From Beta vulgaris subsp. vulgaris (lineage: Eukaryota; Streptophyta; Magnoliopsida; Caryophyllales; Amaranthaceae), in the NCBI RefSeq assembly GCF_026745355.1, contig NC_079210.1, positions 20,370,123-20,434,122 on the forward strand: a stretch of 64,000 nucleotides of DNA. Direction: 5' to 3'. A program made the position numbers and the translations under genes. Under the pieces are notes generated by a model. The model did not search any database. It was not told the origin of the DNA and saw nothing but the letters and a program-made list of their open reading frames with translations. The stretch's first letter is position 1. Every line of letters starts with the position of its first letter. Shown here piece after piece: positions 11,634 through 24,010 of the stretch.

Positions 11634-12627
11634 TAACGCCCCGACCTATAACCGTCGTTGTTAAGTTAATTAATCGATTATTAGCAGCGGAACCTAGATA
11701 GTCGGCGCGTTACCGCCGTACTTTCCATAAGGAAAATACAAGGCGACATAAAATCATAAACTTAAACATTTTATAACATGAAGCATAATATGGATCCAAC
11801 ATTAGTCTTGATTAATAGGAACTTAGTTACTAATCAGAGTTTTGACATAAACTTAAACTAAAACCATGAGAGTCTATATAATCTAGATATTAATTAAATC
11901 CTCACTGCTACGCCATCCCGTTATCACCATCGGTACCTAAAACATAAAACAAAACGTCGTGAGCCGAGGCTCAGTAACATACTACTCTAACATCGTAAAT
12001 TCATTTCACATCATTTTAGTTAAAAACAGGAAGGAGAGAATAAGTAAAACATTTCACAAACATATCATATCATGTTACATTATCTTTTTTATTATGTTCA
12101 TCATCATATATCTTTTACTTTGGTAACTTGGCTAGTACAACCGAAGGGACGTCTCCCCAGAACATAGTAACATCATAAACGGAAGGCAGCCACCCGATGA
12201 CAAAAGCCCTCACTAAACGGAAGGTGGCGTTATTTGCCCAGAATACGCGGTGCCACCCAAGGACAATAGCCCTCACTAAACGGAAGGTGGTTAACCGGCC
12301 GGAAGGTACGTGCATGACCCGGGATAACAGAATACTGCCAAGAACCGTCTTTCACTTGAATTTATCATGTTTCATTGCTTTTAAGCATATCATAATCATC
12401 ATGAACAATTATAATCTTTCATTTCATCATAACATCATCATCATTATTTCATAGCACCGTATCATCATAACCATCATAAAACATTTCATTTCCCGCAATC
12501 CATCTATAAAACATAATATTAATCATGATCATAAAACATACTTTGAAGGGGAATGTGGGTGTTAGCAGTAGACGTTACCTGGATTCCTGCTTAATAACCT
12601 TGATAGCCGGGGGAGGCTTGTAATATC
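11634..12627 (-). repeat. LTR copy C, first half
   Basis: It begins with a variant of the LTR terminus (TAACGCCCCGACC). After about 300 bp of diverged sequence it matches 6560-7250 of copy A. It is interrupted at 12628 by a CACTA element and resumes at 17197. Confidence 0.75.
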
Positions 12628-12644
12628 CACTAGTGCATAATTGG

Positions 12645-13050
12645 CCTAAAGTATCACCCCAAAAGTGTTACTTAAAGGCCTAAAAGTGTTGCTTTAGGTC
12701 ATATGTCACACTTTTGTAAGTGAAACATCTGCTCGTGCTACCTATTCTCTAAGGTAACACTTTCCAATGCTAATGTTTAACTTTCTCAAGTGTTACTCAA
12801 AATTCTCTAACGTAACACTTTTTTTAATCTAATGTAGCATTTTTACAGTGTTACTAATAATGTTTTATGTAACACTTTTTCGTCTATAGTAGCATTTTCT
12901 ATGTCATCTCTTGACTTATAGTAACACTTTGTTAAATATTATGTATCATTTTAAATCAACATATGTAATACTCTATTCGATATTTGGCAACACTTCTTAT
13001 CAGCTAGTTTTATAGTGTAACACTTCTATTTCACATATCTTATAGTAACA
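12645..13050. repeat. Left subterminal repeats of the CACTA element
   Basis: Multiple copies of GTAACACTT and its complement AAGTGTTAC occur at 20-60 bp spacing. In CACTA elements such repeats bind the element's own DNA-binding protein; that role is inferred here. Confidence 0.75.
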
Positions 13051-13261
13051 TTCTTTAATTTATCGGCATATATACAATGATAATAATAGTAAAACTTATA
13101 AACGTAATAATTGAAGAGGAAATAAAATGATATTATTGATATAAATGAGTAGAAATACTCAACGACCATTGTAAAAAATGAGCCCAAGAGTATACTCAAT
13201 CGAAAACATACTATTGCATCCACACTATAAATAGTTAATCTGAAAATTAAATCATAAAATC

Positions 13262-13386
<125 letters not shown>

Positions 13387-13904
13387 TTAAATAAACCTAA
13401 ATCAATCTTAATGTCATTCTTTTCATTATTCTTCAATTCCATTATCCATGTACGCATGCTTCTCAAAGTATCATGCATGCTTGCTACTCTAATCCGCCAT
13501 TATTTCCACCATCCTGCAGTAAGGAAAAAAAAAACTTCAAAGTCTTATATGATAACAAATCTAGTCTGTCAAAAAAAAATTAGAACGAGTGATATACTTG
13601 ATAATATGGTAAAAGCAAACTTGATAATATGGTAAAAGATAGGTTCTTATAGTTTGAAAAAAAAAATTCAAGAACCAAGAGCACCAAACCAAAGTAGTAA
13701 TTGCTGGAGAAAATTACTTAGCAATGTTTTTTTGGGTCGGGTCATAGGGTATCCGGGTTAATCTTTTTCTTTGTTTTAGTATACATTGATACAATAATGC
13801 CTAATGAACTGAGCATCTAATGTACTCCATGTACATTGTATCTAATATATAACATCATCTCAAATATATATATGGGCTATAATAATAAAAAAAAAATACC
13901 TGTT

Positions 13905-14082
13905 GAAGCTCTAGTTCATTCGTATCTTTAGAAGGATGCTCCGTGATTTCTAAATCGGATGACACGTCGCCGTGTGATCGAGTCAAATTAGCAAAAGTTT
14001 TAGGAGGGAGTTGTTCCTTGAGCATCTTCATTACTTCTCCAACTGTATCATCTAATGCTGCCTTTTCCAGTGCATTCACCAA
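13905..14082 (-). pseudogene. Exon-like segment in the CACTA element, unknown origin
   Basis: The minus strand encodes about 59 residues (MVNALEKAALDDTVGEVMKM, then LKEQLPPKTFANLTR and DLEITEHPSKD). It ends at CTTCAACAG followed by GTATTTT, a plausible splice donor. Its composition looks like a real soluble protein rather than random DNA. It may be a second captured host exon or an exon of the element's own gene. I do not recognise the family. Confidence 0.4.
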
Positions 14083-14549
14083 TATGAATCAATTAGGCAG
14101 GCATTAACACATAGCTTGACAACCAATTGATCATGAATCCAGTCATCCAAGTCCACTTTATTAACTCTGAAAAAGATGTAAATAATAATTGGGTCCATTT
14201 TTATCTACTTCTGATACAGCTAAGTCAAATAGTATTAGTACTAAAAGAAGCATTAATGGACATTCAACTGAAACTGCAGCTTCATTGAACAGTTTTTACA
14301 GCAGGAACATTACTAGCATATAAAAGTCAAATTCATACATTCTAGACGTAAAAAGTCATAAATTAACCTTGGGGTTGGAGATGTTAATTACAACGAAATA
14401 CAAGCCAACACCAATCACCAGGGCATGGAGCATAGAAACAGCGGAAAACGTTCTCAAAATTTATATATATAAATATGAAACATGACTTTTCAATTTACAT
14501 AAACAAATTATAAGAAAACAACTGCTACATCATCCATAAGTAGTTATAA

Positions 14550-14791
14550 CTACCTCTATTCCAACATAATGGTCATTTTTCACGTTGATGGTTTAGGCTT
14601 GTTAAAAATGACCATTAGTTTGTCAAAATGTGGATTGTGTTATACTGTGAGATTCATATTGCTACATTTATCTCAATCAAATGTGACCTATTATTTCAAA
14701 GTGAAAAGAGTGTGAATATTACCTTAAAAAACTGTCAAAACTAGCTAACATAGGCTTAAAATGCAATAATAATTAATACAAAGGGAGGTAG
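14550..14791. mobile_element. Small TIR element (MITE) inside the CACTA element
   Basis: The ends are CTACCTCTATTCC and, inverted, CTACCTCCCTTTG, flanked by TAA on both sides. About 242 bp, no coding capacity. The ends resemble Stowaway (CTCCCTCCGTTCC) but the TAA duplication would also fit PIF/Harbinger. Confidence 0.7.
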
Positions 14792-15123
14792 TAAAACTCA
14801 CCTATACTGCTATTGGTACAAATTCTGAATATTCAGATGGTAATTTAAGCCAAACTCCTTTCTTTCCCTGAGGTAATTATAAGCCAAAAAAAAGCATATA
14901 TTTGATTCTTTTCCAAGAATTTCACCAAAATATTAGCAGAAATTGGAAAAGTAATTTACCTTAATTATCCACTGAGAAAGTGATGATTGAAGCAGAGAAG
15001 TAAACACATTTGCATTAGAGGGTATCCTATGTCTTAATTCTATATAGCCTAGAGAAATTGATGAGACAATATTAGATTAGCTAAAAGATGAAACTCTTCC
15101 TTAGTATCGGATACTGTATTCCC

Positions 15124-15342
15124 CTACTTAAAGAGTTCAATTCTAGACATGGTGGTTTGACACAATATTTCTAAATTAGTATTATATCCTTTTGAACCTC
15201 TCTTGTATTGACTGCCACTATGTTCTGAAGCAGTATCATATCTTTGGAGCAAACTACGTCTAGGTGTTATGCCTTCATTTAAATCAGTAAGGGACATATT
15301 CCCTTCAAGAGCTCTAACTATCTGTTTGTATTCCAAGTTCAA
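15124..15342 (-). pseudogene. Captured fragment of a PERK-type receptor kinase C-terminus
   Basis: The minus-strand reading is YKQIVRALEGNMSLTDLNEG followed by SLLQRYDTASEHSGSQYK. QIVRALEG(D/N).SL.DLNEG is the hallmark at the end of the kinase domain in plant proline-rich extensin-like receptor kinases, normally preceded by RPKMS; here the preceding residues are NLEY. Only this terminal piece is present; no catalytic kinase motifs are found upstream. It lies between the CACTA ends, so it is best read as a transduplicated host exon. Expression and function are unknown. Confidence 0.7.
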
Positions 15343-16919
15343 CGACGAAATCAGATCAAATATAAGGCTAAATTGAGAGACATGAAAAGGGTCATTTGAG
15401 GCCCATGTAACACAGAAACTACTTCATATGCTGATGTTTGACATTGTGCTAGTGTAATTTGAACAAGCAATCTGATGTAGTATTATGAGCTCAACATGTT
15501 GTTCTTATTGATATTCAGTAAAAATTAATGTTATTGTCATAATCTGTAAACTAATGATGTTCAAGTTGATGCTAATGAATGTGATAATTCATTTGATGTA
15601 TAAGAGTCTTTGTGGAACAAATGCCTGAGACATGAAGACAACAAAAGAGACTATTAAAGCAGAACCTAGATGAAGCTTATGAAATGATAGAACTTGACAG
15701 GTATGATCTAAACAATAGGAATCAGATTTTAACACAGCAAAACAGACAGATGCAATGCATTAGTACAGAAGATGTACTTCTTAAGCAGAGTATGGAATTT
15801 CATTTTTCAGGAATGCAGGTTTAAAACTCATTCAGGCATCAAGATACATAGGTTCCAACTGGGGGAAACACCGCAAACACAAAGCTACTAACCGAAGTTG
15901 AAGTCAATATGTGTGTACATTTCAAACCTATGTAATGCTTCGAATATGTTATTCACAAATATCTTAGGTGGAGTCTAAATGCCGTTTCATTTTCAAAATT
16001 ATGTAATGTTTCCAATAGGCTATTCACATACATCCTGACAATAGGGAAAAACTTATGCTGACAACCAACATGTGTGTCCTCAAAGTCAAGGCGTGTTATT
16101 AGGGTGAAAACATCCGTCCATCAAATAAATCAATGAATCAAATAAATTCACCATCTTCACACTACATTCGATATATTTTTTAATGAATCAAATCAAACAA
16201 ATTGAGAACCCATTACCAAAATTCTGAATTGAACATGATCAATTATCAAAGAAACTGATATTTTCGAACAATTAAAATAAAAACTAACCACTTAAATTCT
16301 CTAAACGGTGAGTGGTGTTGAGCGAATTAAGGAGTGAGGTGAGTTCCTGATATTATCGAACCTGACTGGAACGAATTAAGGAGAGAGGAAATCAATGAAT
16401 CATCAAATAAATTGAGAAACGATTAACAGAATTATAAACTGAACATGATCAATTATCAAAGAGAACTAGTATTTTTGGACAATTAGAATCAAGACTAACC
16501 GATTAAATTCTCTGAAATGACAAGATTGAACGACGCTGGTGACTGGTGGTGAGCGAATTCAGGCGTGGTAGTGAGCGAATTCAGGTGTGGTGGTGGTGAG
16601 CGAGTCTAGGTGCGTGCATCAGTGTATGTTGAACTGAAACAACCTAAGCAGCAAAATAAAATCAAGAACTTTAGTCTCTTTGGCGGTTGATTAAGCGCCA
16701 AACATTTTCGGGATCGATGATATCATTAGTATTAATTAATTAAAGTTGACTTTGATTTTTTGTTTATGTTTTTTTTGTTATATTTATTTTTATTTTTTGA
16801 CAAGATGGAAGATTAGTTTAATTTGTTGAAAATATTGCTTCTAAAAGAAATAATACAAAGTATATAAGAAATCATAATATTATATTAAAAATTACACTTA
16901 AATTATACTCTAAAAAATT

Positions 16920-17180
16920 ACTTATCTTAAAGTATTACTTAAAGAAAAAAAGTGTTACTGTTAAATGTAACCAATATGTATGTGTTACCTAAAGGTGTTA
17001 CCTATTTAAAAGTGTTACATCAAAATGTTACTCAATTAAAAAAGTGTTACTTCAAAATGTTACTTATTGAAAATGTGTTACATAAGTGTTACGAATTGAT
17101 TAAGTGTTACCAAGGTGTTACATATATATTCGACAAACTTAAATTTTGAAAAGTGTTACCTCATACATGTTACCTTAGGC
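16920..17180. repeat. Right subterminal repeats of the CACTA element
   Basis: About ten copies of (A/G)GTGTTAC(C/T) lie in the same orientation, opposite to most copies at the left end. They create a spurious open frame (16952-17149). Confidence 0.8.
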
Positions 17181-17196
17181 CAACTTTGTACTATTG

Positions 17197-18606
17197 ATCC
17201 TTTACCTTCCTTAATCTATTCAAAAATTGTTTTATTAATGAACGTTTCGTTATTTAGCTTTTAAGCCTAAATATTAGGTAGCGCTTATTAAGGTCATAGC
17301 GGTCATTATAACGTCGTAAAGGTCTCCTTAAATGTCATTATTTCTTAATCGTTAATAACTTTTTAATTTAGGTGAATCTTTAACCACTAACTAGGTGAAA
17401 TAACACGTTCAGTTACACTTTTAGAATTATCGAAACATTAAAGTTATATTACTCCATATTATATAACCTCTCGAAAACATATCATTATTATAGTTCATAG
17501 TTAATAACTAATTAGTCGTCCATTAATAAATTAATTAAGTTTAAAGTTATAATAGATCCATTAATATTATTATAATATTATTTAATCATTTAAAAACAAA
17601 TAGTCAAGTAACTAGTGACTATAAGTGAACTTAAGGATTAGTGAAGTACTCATAACTTAGTATATTTCATATGCGGTTTCTCGTTGGGTGAAAAAAAAAC
17701 CTATAGCCTCCCCTCTCCTTTTCTCTCTCTAAAACCCTAGCCTCCCTTACCCCTTCTTCATCAATTAGGGGGCTGCCATGGATGTTTTCATCCATGGTAA
17801 GCCCCTTTTTCCCTTTTATTTTCAGTTTTTAGTTCATTTTCTTGTTTTGTTCAATAAATTAGTATCTCTTTATGAGATTTTCTCAAACCCTTTTATGGGG
17901 TTTTTAGTTTCTGTTTAGGAAATCTCCTTCTCCTCTATGGGAGTTGTGAGTATGGTTCTTTTGTTTTTAGGTATGAGAAATTATTCTCATTGGTTGAAGT
18001 TCGAGATTCAACATGAAGAATTAGGGTTTCACAACTTCTGTAAAATTATGGAAGACTATTGGAGTACGTTCATCCCAAAATTTCCGCATCTGCAGATCGG
18101 TATGCCGAACCAGAGCGAACTCACAGATTGCATTGCTTCAGATGAAGATTTTTATTAAGGCAAAATTAAGTCAAATCTGCGATGTTTACATTTCTAGGGT
18201 GATATGTATTTCTATTAGAATTTTATGTTTTTCAGAAATGACTTGTAAGTGCCGTTTGGCGAAATATTAATGAAATCCCTTTTCTTTCTTTCAAAAAAAA
18301 AAGTACTCATAACTTAAACTCAATTATAAACAACAAGCTTAATGAATTAGTTTTAATTAGTTTTAGTTAACTCAAGCAACTTAGTCATTAGGAATTATAG
18401 CCCAAACATAGTTTTAGGAAATAAGTTAAGTGGTTTAATTTAAACAAACTATTTCAGTTCATGAATATAACATGACAAGTCCATACAACAAGTTTAAACT
18501 ATCTTTTTAGCCCAACAACAATATAATAAAAATTCAGATTAAAACTTAAGCTTACTTCTAAGTCCAAGGTCCTAGGCCCAAACAAATTAGTAAAGGTTAA
18601 AGGTTA
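17197..18606 (-). repeat. LTR copy C, second half
   Basis: It continues the LTR after the CACTA element (CTTTACCTTCCTTAATCTATTC corresponds to 7250 onward in copy A). It is interrupted by the L1-like insertion at 17660-18300 and ends near 18606, where copy D begins. Confidence 0.7.
17660..18300 (+). mobile_element. Short L1-like retroposon with poly(A) tail
   Basis: The 641-bp insertion is flanked by the 16-bp duplication AAGTACTCATAACTTA (17644-17659 and 18301-18316) and ends in a poly(A) run. It starts with a pyrimidine-rich leader (CTCTAAAACCCTAGCCTCCC) and ends with GAAATCCCTTTTCTTTC before the A-run, as plant L1 LINEs do. ORF1 and ORF2 are absent, so it is an internally deleted LINE or a LINE-mobilised non-autonomous unit. 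A 73-residue open frame (17937-18158) is of unknown meaning. Confidence 0.8.
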
Positions 18607-20950
18607 ATCATGTTATATTATCTTCTTTATCATGCTCATCATCATATATCTTTTACTTTGGTAACTTGGCTAGTACAACGGAAGGGACGTCTCCCCAGAC
18701 ATAGCAACATCGTAAACGGAAGGCAGCCACCCGAGGACAAAAGCCCTCACTAAACGGAAGGTGACGTTATTTGCCCACAATGCGAGGTACCACCCGAAGA
18801 CAATAGCCCTCACTAAACGGAAGGTGGTTAACCGGCCGGAAGGTACGTGCACGACCCGGGATAACAGAATACTTGCCAAGAACCGTCTTTCACTTGAATT
18901 TATCATGTTTCATTTCTTTTAAGCATATCATCATCATCGTGAATAATTATATTCTTTCATTTCATCATAACATCATTAGCATTTCATAGCATCATATCAT
19001 CATAACCATCATAAAACATTTCATTTCCCGCAATCCATATATAAACAAATAATATTAATCATGATCATAAAACATACTTGAAGGGGAATGCGGTGTTAGC
19101 AGTAGACGTTACCTGAATTCCTGCTTACAACCATGATAGCCGGGGGAGGCTTGTAATATCCTTTATCTTCTTTAATCTATTCAAGAATAATTTTATTAAG
19201 AACGTTTCGTTATTTAGCTTTTAAGCCTAAATATTAGTTACGCTTATTAAGGTCATAACGTTCATTATAACTGTAAAGGTCTCTTAAAGGTCATTATTTC
19301 TTAATGTTAATAACTTTTTAATTAAGGTGACTATTTAACAACTAATTAATGAAATAACTCATTTAGCTATATTTTTAGAAATTATCGAAACATTAAAGTT
19401 ATATTAATACATAACCTATAACCCTTTGAAAATATATTTTTATTAGAAGAGTTCGTAGCTAATAACCAATTAATCGTCTATTATTAAACTAATTTTTAAT
19501 ATACTAGAACCATTAACATTATTTTAATATTATTTAATCACCTAAAACTAGTAAGTCAAGTAGCTAGTTATTATAAGTGAACTTAAGGATTAATGAAGTG
19601 ATGATAACTTAAACTCAAATTACAAATAACAAGTGTAATGGATTAGTTTTAAACAACTCAACTAGTCTAGAAGTCATGAATTATAACCCAATAATAGATT
19701 TTTGTAAATAACTTAGGTGGTTTAATAAAACTAACTAAAATCAGTCCATGAATATAACATGACAAGTTCATACAACAAGTTCAAACTATCTTTTTAGCCC
19801 AACATAATAGAATTCAGATTATAAACACTTGAGTTGAGTCCAAAGGTATTCTCCTAGGCCCAAACTAAAATAACTAACAAAATAATTCAACTTGGGCTTG
19901 AATTAAAAACTAAGGAAATCAGAATTTAAAGGAGTTTCATTACCTCTGCTACTAGGAGCAGGGAAGGCAACATAAAAATCCGGCAGGAGGATTCCGGCAA
20001 CCGCCAGCGACGGCGAGCAGCGGCGAGAACGATGGAGCGGCGGCGGGATGTTGCTGGCGTCGGTGGCGTGGTTGCAGCGACGCGCGAAGAAGAAGGCGGA
20101 GAAGAAGAGTGCGAGGAAGAGAGAATGCGTGGGTGTAGGCAGGTGCGGCGAGTGGCTGGCGAGCAATGGCGGGTTAGGGGGGAGGTGCGACGGAGCACAG
20201 CGCAGGTCTTGTGTCGCGCGAGGTGGCCGACGGGGGTGTGTCGTGGGGGGGGGGATAGAGGAGAGGGAGGGGAAAAGTATGGGTTTTTCTTTTGGGTTTC
20301 TTTTAGTCATAATTTTCGGCAATTATTGACTGATAATTCTGATTAGTGGGAGAAGAGAGGATGAAGGTTGTTGTTGATGGGTTCTTGGTGTTGAATCTCC
20401 ATGGCTATTTATGGAGAAATTGGGAGCCTAAAATCAGTGGTTGGGAGGGAGAAATTGAAGTAAATAATCTGAATTGTTAGCTTGAAGAAGCTATGGTGAG
20501 GGATTGGTGGCAGATTTTTGACTGAAGAAGAAGAAGAAGAGAGTGTGATGGCATGAGTGCCAAATGGCCATGGAAGGGTGAGGAAGAAGGTAACATCAAT
20601 GGGGAATTGACCATGGCTTTCTTTTCTCTTTTTCCATTTTTGTTTCCCAAACCAAAATTCAAATATTTCCACATTATCACTTTTAAACGTGGCTTAGTAA
20701 AATTTTGATGCAATGTTGACATTTTTACTTTAGTGAATTAACAACTACATTAGCCTCCTTGTTTAACTCATGAAATCGTAAATTATAAAATATCGTCACT
20801 AGTATATTAATATTTTTAAGTTGGAAATTTTCATATTCGTTTTATTATACGTTACTTAATTAGTGAAAATTTAAATAGAATATAATTTAACTACTCATTA
20901 AAAAAATTTAATTATTTCCTTAAACACGTTTAAGTTTTCAGGATATTACA
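18607..20950 (-). repeat. LTR copy D (5' LTR end of the Gypsy complex)
   Basis: It starts inside the LTR (TCATGTTATATTATCTTC corresponds to about 6700 of copy A) and runs to the terminal GGATATTACA next to the GGACG duplication. It keeps the GC-rich block 19968-20220 missing from copy A. Frames in that block are compositional. Confidence 0.8.
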
Positions 20951-21044
20951 GGACGTAGCCAAATTGGTGAACCACGTAAATCTGCTGTCTGTTTTTCATT
21001 GTTTTGCATTCTTTATTTGTTTCTTTTTCACATATGTCATAACA
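20951..21044 (+). repeat. Copia LTR, second part
   Basis: It resumes the LTR left at 6327 (GGACGTAGCCAAATTGGTGA) and ends CATAACA directly before the PBS. The GTGGACGTAGCC.AA..GGTGAACCACGTAAAT pattern is a common R/U5 sequence of plant Tork-like Copia LTRs. Confidence 0.8.
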
Positions 21045-21047
21045 AAT

Positions 21048-21060
21048 TGGTATCAAGAGC
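21048..21060 (+). other. Copia primer-binding site
   Basis: TGGTATCAAGAGC lies four bases after the LTR end and matches the tRNA-Met-type PBS. Confidence 0.8.
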
Positions 21061-21085
21061 TGTGTGTTAGATCTGGGTGAGAAGG

Positions 21086-21826
21086 ATGTCTGGGGTGAAT
21101 GTGAAAATTGATAAATTAACTGGGAGGAATAGTTTCAGTCTGTGGCAAATTAAGATGCGTGCTTTACTAAAGCAATAAGGGTTGTGGGCGCCGTTGACAC
21201 AGAAGTCAATAGATTCAGTTACCGCTGAGATTACCACTCTGGAGGAGAAGGCTCATTCAACGATTATGTTGTGTCTGGCAGATGACATAATCACTGAAGT
21301 CGCGGAGGAGGAAACTGCATCTGGTCTGTGGTTGAAATTAGAGAGTTTGTACATGACAAAATCTCTAACCAACAAGTTGCTTTTAAAGCAACGTCTGTTC
21401 AGTCTGCGAATGCAGGAAAGTATGCCTCTTAGAGATCATCTAGATCAATAAAATACAATTTTGCTAGAATTACATAATATTGATGTGAAAGTGGATGATG
21501 AGGATGCCGCTTTAATCCTGCTTGTTTCTTTACCTATATCGTACGAAAACTTTGTGCAATCTTTCATTGTTGGTAAAGATTTTGTGTCCTTAGAAGAAGT
21601 TAGATCATCTCTGCATACTAGGGAATTGCGCCATAAGGCATCTGGCGGAAGTACAGGTACAGATAATCACTCTTCTAGGTTAGTGGCCAGTAGTAGTGGT
21701 AAAGGACAGGGTAAAAAGAATTTTAAGAAATCTGGAAATTCTAAAGGGGGTCCTTAACCCAATGATATATGTAATTACTGTAAGGAAAAGGGGCATTGGA
21801 AAAAGGAATGTCCTAAAAAAAGTTGA
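21086..21826 (+). pseudogene. Copia gag (Tork-like) with stop codons
   Basis: From ATG 21086 the frame gives VKIDKLTGRNSFSLWQIKM, WLKLESLYMTKSLTNK, a UBN2-type gag, and ends with the zinc knuckle CNYCKEKGHWKKEC (CCHC). Three in-frame TAA codons (21176, 21449 and 21756) interrupt an otherwise continuous 246-codon frame, so decay is recent and by point mutation. The element is truncated right after the zinc knuckle: CACTA transposase sequence follows from 21843, with no pol and no 3' LTR. A 20-bp direct duplication (GTTGATTGATGA...) sits at the breakpoint. Confidence 0.85.
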
Positions 21827-21842
21827 TTGATGAAAGAAAAAG

Positions 21843-23335
21843 TTGATTGATGATGATAGAAACTATTTGCCTCCAGCTTGCTACACTCTATCTAGAGCTG
21901 AGAAACGGCTTTTTTGCGAGTCTTTGTACAACATTAAGGCTCCATCAGGGTACTCATTGAATATAAAAAGATTTGTTACCTTAGACGGTGAGTTGAAGCT
22001 ATCGAGTATGAAGTCTCACAATTGTCATGTAATGATGCAAGTATTCTTACCGGTTGCAATTCGAGGGATATTGCCGAAACACGTGAGACATACCATAACA
22101 GAGTTACGTTCTTTTTTCAATACTATATGTAGCAAAACGTTACAACCGTCGAATCTTGATGCTCTCCAAGCTGGCATGATAGAGACTGTGCAAGTTTGAG
22201 ATGTATTTCCCACCTGCTTTCTTCGACATTATGGTCCATTTGGTTGTACATCTAGTTCGAGAGACTAAGTTATGTGGTCCGGTGTTTCTGAGGTGGTACT
22301 ATCCCTTTAAGAGACATATGGACTCTTTGAAAGATAAAGGAATCCAGCGCAACCAGAAGGAAGTATTATTCAGGGGATTCTGAGTCAGGAGTTCGGTAAT
22401 TTTTTGGCCGAGTTCTTAACTAATGTTGATCATATTGGACTTCCTACATCTCGACACAAGGGTAGACTCGAGGGTAAAGCTACACTTGGCACCAAAATGA
22501 TTGTACCTCCTACTGAAATGCGCATACAAGCACACTTATTTGTATCGCAGCATATGGTACAGGTCCATCCCTACTTGGATGAGCATATGGAGGAGTTACG
22601 TTATTAGAAATCAGGTAAAGGGACTAGAGCATTGATGCAATTGCATAATAAGACGTTTATTAATTGGTTCCACAACCGATTAATGCGTAAAATAGATTCC
22701 ACTATTTCAGAAACTCTTAAGTGCGTGGCTAGCATTTGGTCCTCGAGAAGTTAGGCACTCCTATGAGTGTTATGATGTTAATGGATATACGTTTTGGACA
22801 GATCGTCAAGATGAAAAATTGTGATCTTTGCAGAATAGTGGCGTTTTAGTAGAGGCATCATCTACACAGTATGCAAGTGCCAAAGACAAGTCTCCTATTG
22901 ATGCTACATTGTTATACTATGGGCGGGTTCACGATATTTGGGAGCTTGACTACTCTGGTTTCACGATCTGCTTATTTTGAAGCAAATGGGTTGATTATAA
23001 TTGATGCTACATAAGAAAAGATAACCCTTGTGGATTTACTCTTGTAGACTTGGGTCGGTTGCGTGATAATGAAGAGTCATTCGTGCTTGCTTCATAAGTT
23101 AAGCAAGTATTCTATATAACTGACCATTCTGATAACAAGTGGTCAATTGTTGTCCCGGAAAAAAGAAGTATACTTGGAGTTAATGATGTTGAGGATGAGG
23201 AGGAGTATGATGCGTTTGAAGACACCCCACCTTTCACCATTCCCAACTCCCATGTCACTAATGTGGAGTTAGCGATAAATTACATGCGTGCAGATCATGG
23301 GGAAGGGATAATGGTTGAAACTTCGTAGGAAGGTG
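21843..23335 (+). pseudogene. CACTA transposase TNP2, C-terminal part
   Basis: It opens with the DUF4218 region (FCESLYNIKAPSGYS, LSSMKSHNCHVMMQVFLP, VAIRGILPKHVR, then FPPAFFDIMVHLVVHLVRE and RWYYPFKRHM). It continues into the DUF4216 region (YYGRVHDIWELDYS, CGFTLVDLGRL, ASxxKQVFYITDHSDNKWS) and ends with the acidic tail NDVEDEEEYDAFEDTPPF. Stops and frameshifts are spread through it (stops at about 22197, 22381, 22605 and 22980). It is the continuation of the transposase begun at 4995. Confidence 0.85.
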
Positions 23336-23411
23336 GCAAAAGGCTTGACTTCAAATTTCAAATTCCGGATTTCGGTTTTTCAATGTCATTTGACTTAATT
23401 TCTTAGTTTTA

Positions 23412-24010
23412 GTCGCATGTAATTCATGTTTAGCTCTTAATGGTATATATATATGTATTACAATCAATTAAACTCGATTTACATGTTTTGGTCCCCGATT
23501 TGGGTAAATGAATGTAATTTGGGCCTATTTCGGCTTTTCAAGCTCAATTTATTTAATTTATCGCTTTTAGCCGCATGTGATGTCATGTATAGTTCTATTA
23601 GTATCTATATATGTATTACAATCAACTAAACTCGCTTCACATGTTTTGAAACCCAATTTGGGTAAGTGGATGCCATTTTGGACCGATTTTGGCTTTTCAA
23701 GCTCAATTTCTTTAATTTATCGCTCTTAGCCGCATGTAATGTAATGTATAGTTCTTATTAGTATCTATATATGTATTACAATCAAATAAACTCACTTCAC
23801 ATGTTTTGAAACCCAATTTGGATAAGTGAATGTCATTTTGGGTCGATTTCGGCTTTTCAAGCTCAATTTCTTTAATTTATCGCTTTTAGCCACATGTAAT
23901 GTCATGTATAGTTCTTATTAGTATATGTATCACCATTAGAGTCACTTAAAGTTGGGTCACATGATGAAAGAAACCGATTTAGGTAGATAAATGTCGTTCA
24001 TGGCCTAATT
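23412..24010. repeat. About 159-bp tandem repeat, array 1
   Basis: CCGCATGTAATGTCATGTATAG-type units start near 23413, 23571, 23730 and 23890 (period 158-160 bp). Each contains CTTTTCAAGCTCAATTT and TTTGAAACCCAATTTGGGTAAGTG. The same unit recurs at 25500-26050. Confidence 0.85.

Noticed and set aside
19903..20346. Overlapping 90-139-residue ORFs on both strands
   Set aside because: GC-rich block in LTR copy D, absent from copy A; no protein-like features and open in multiple frames.
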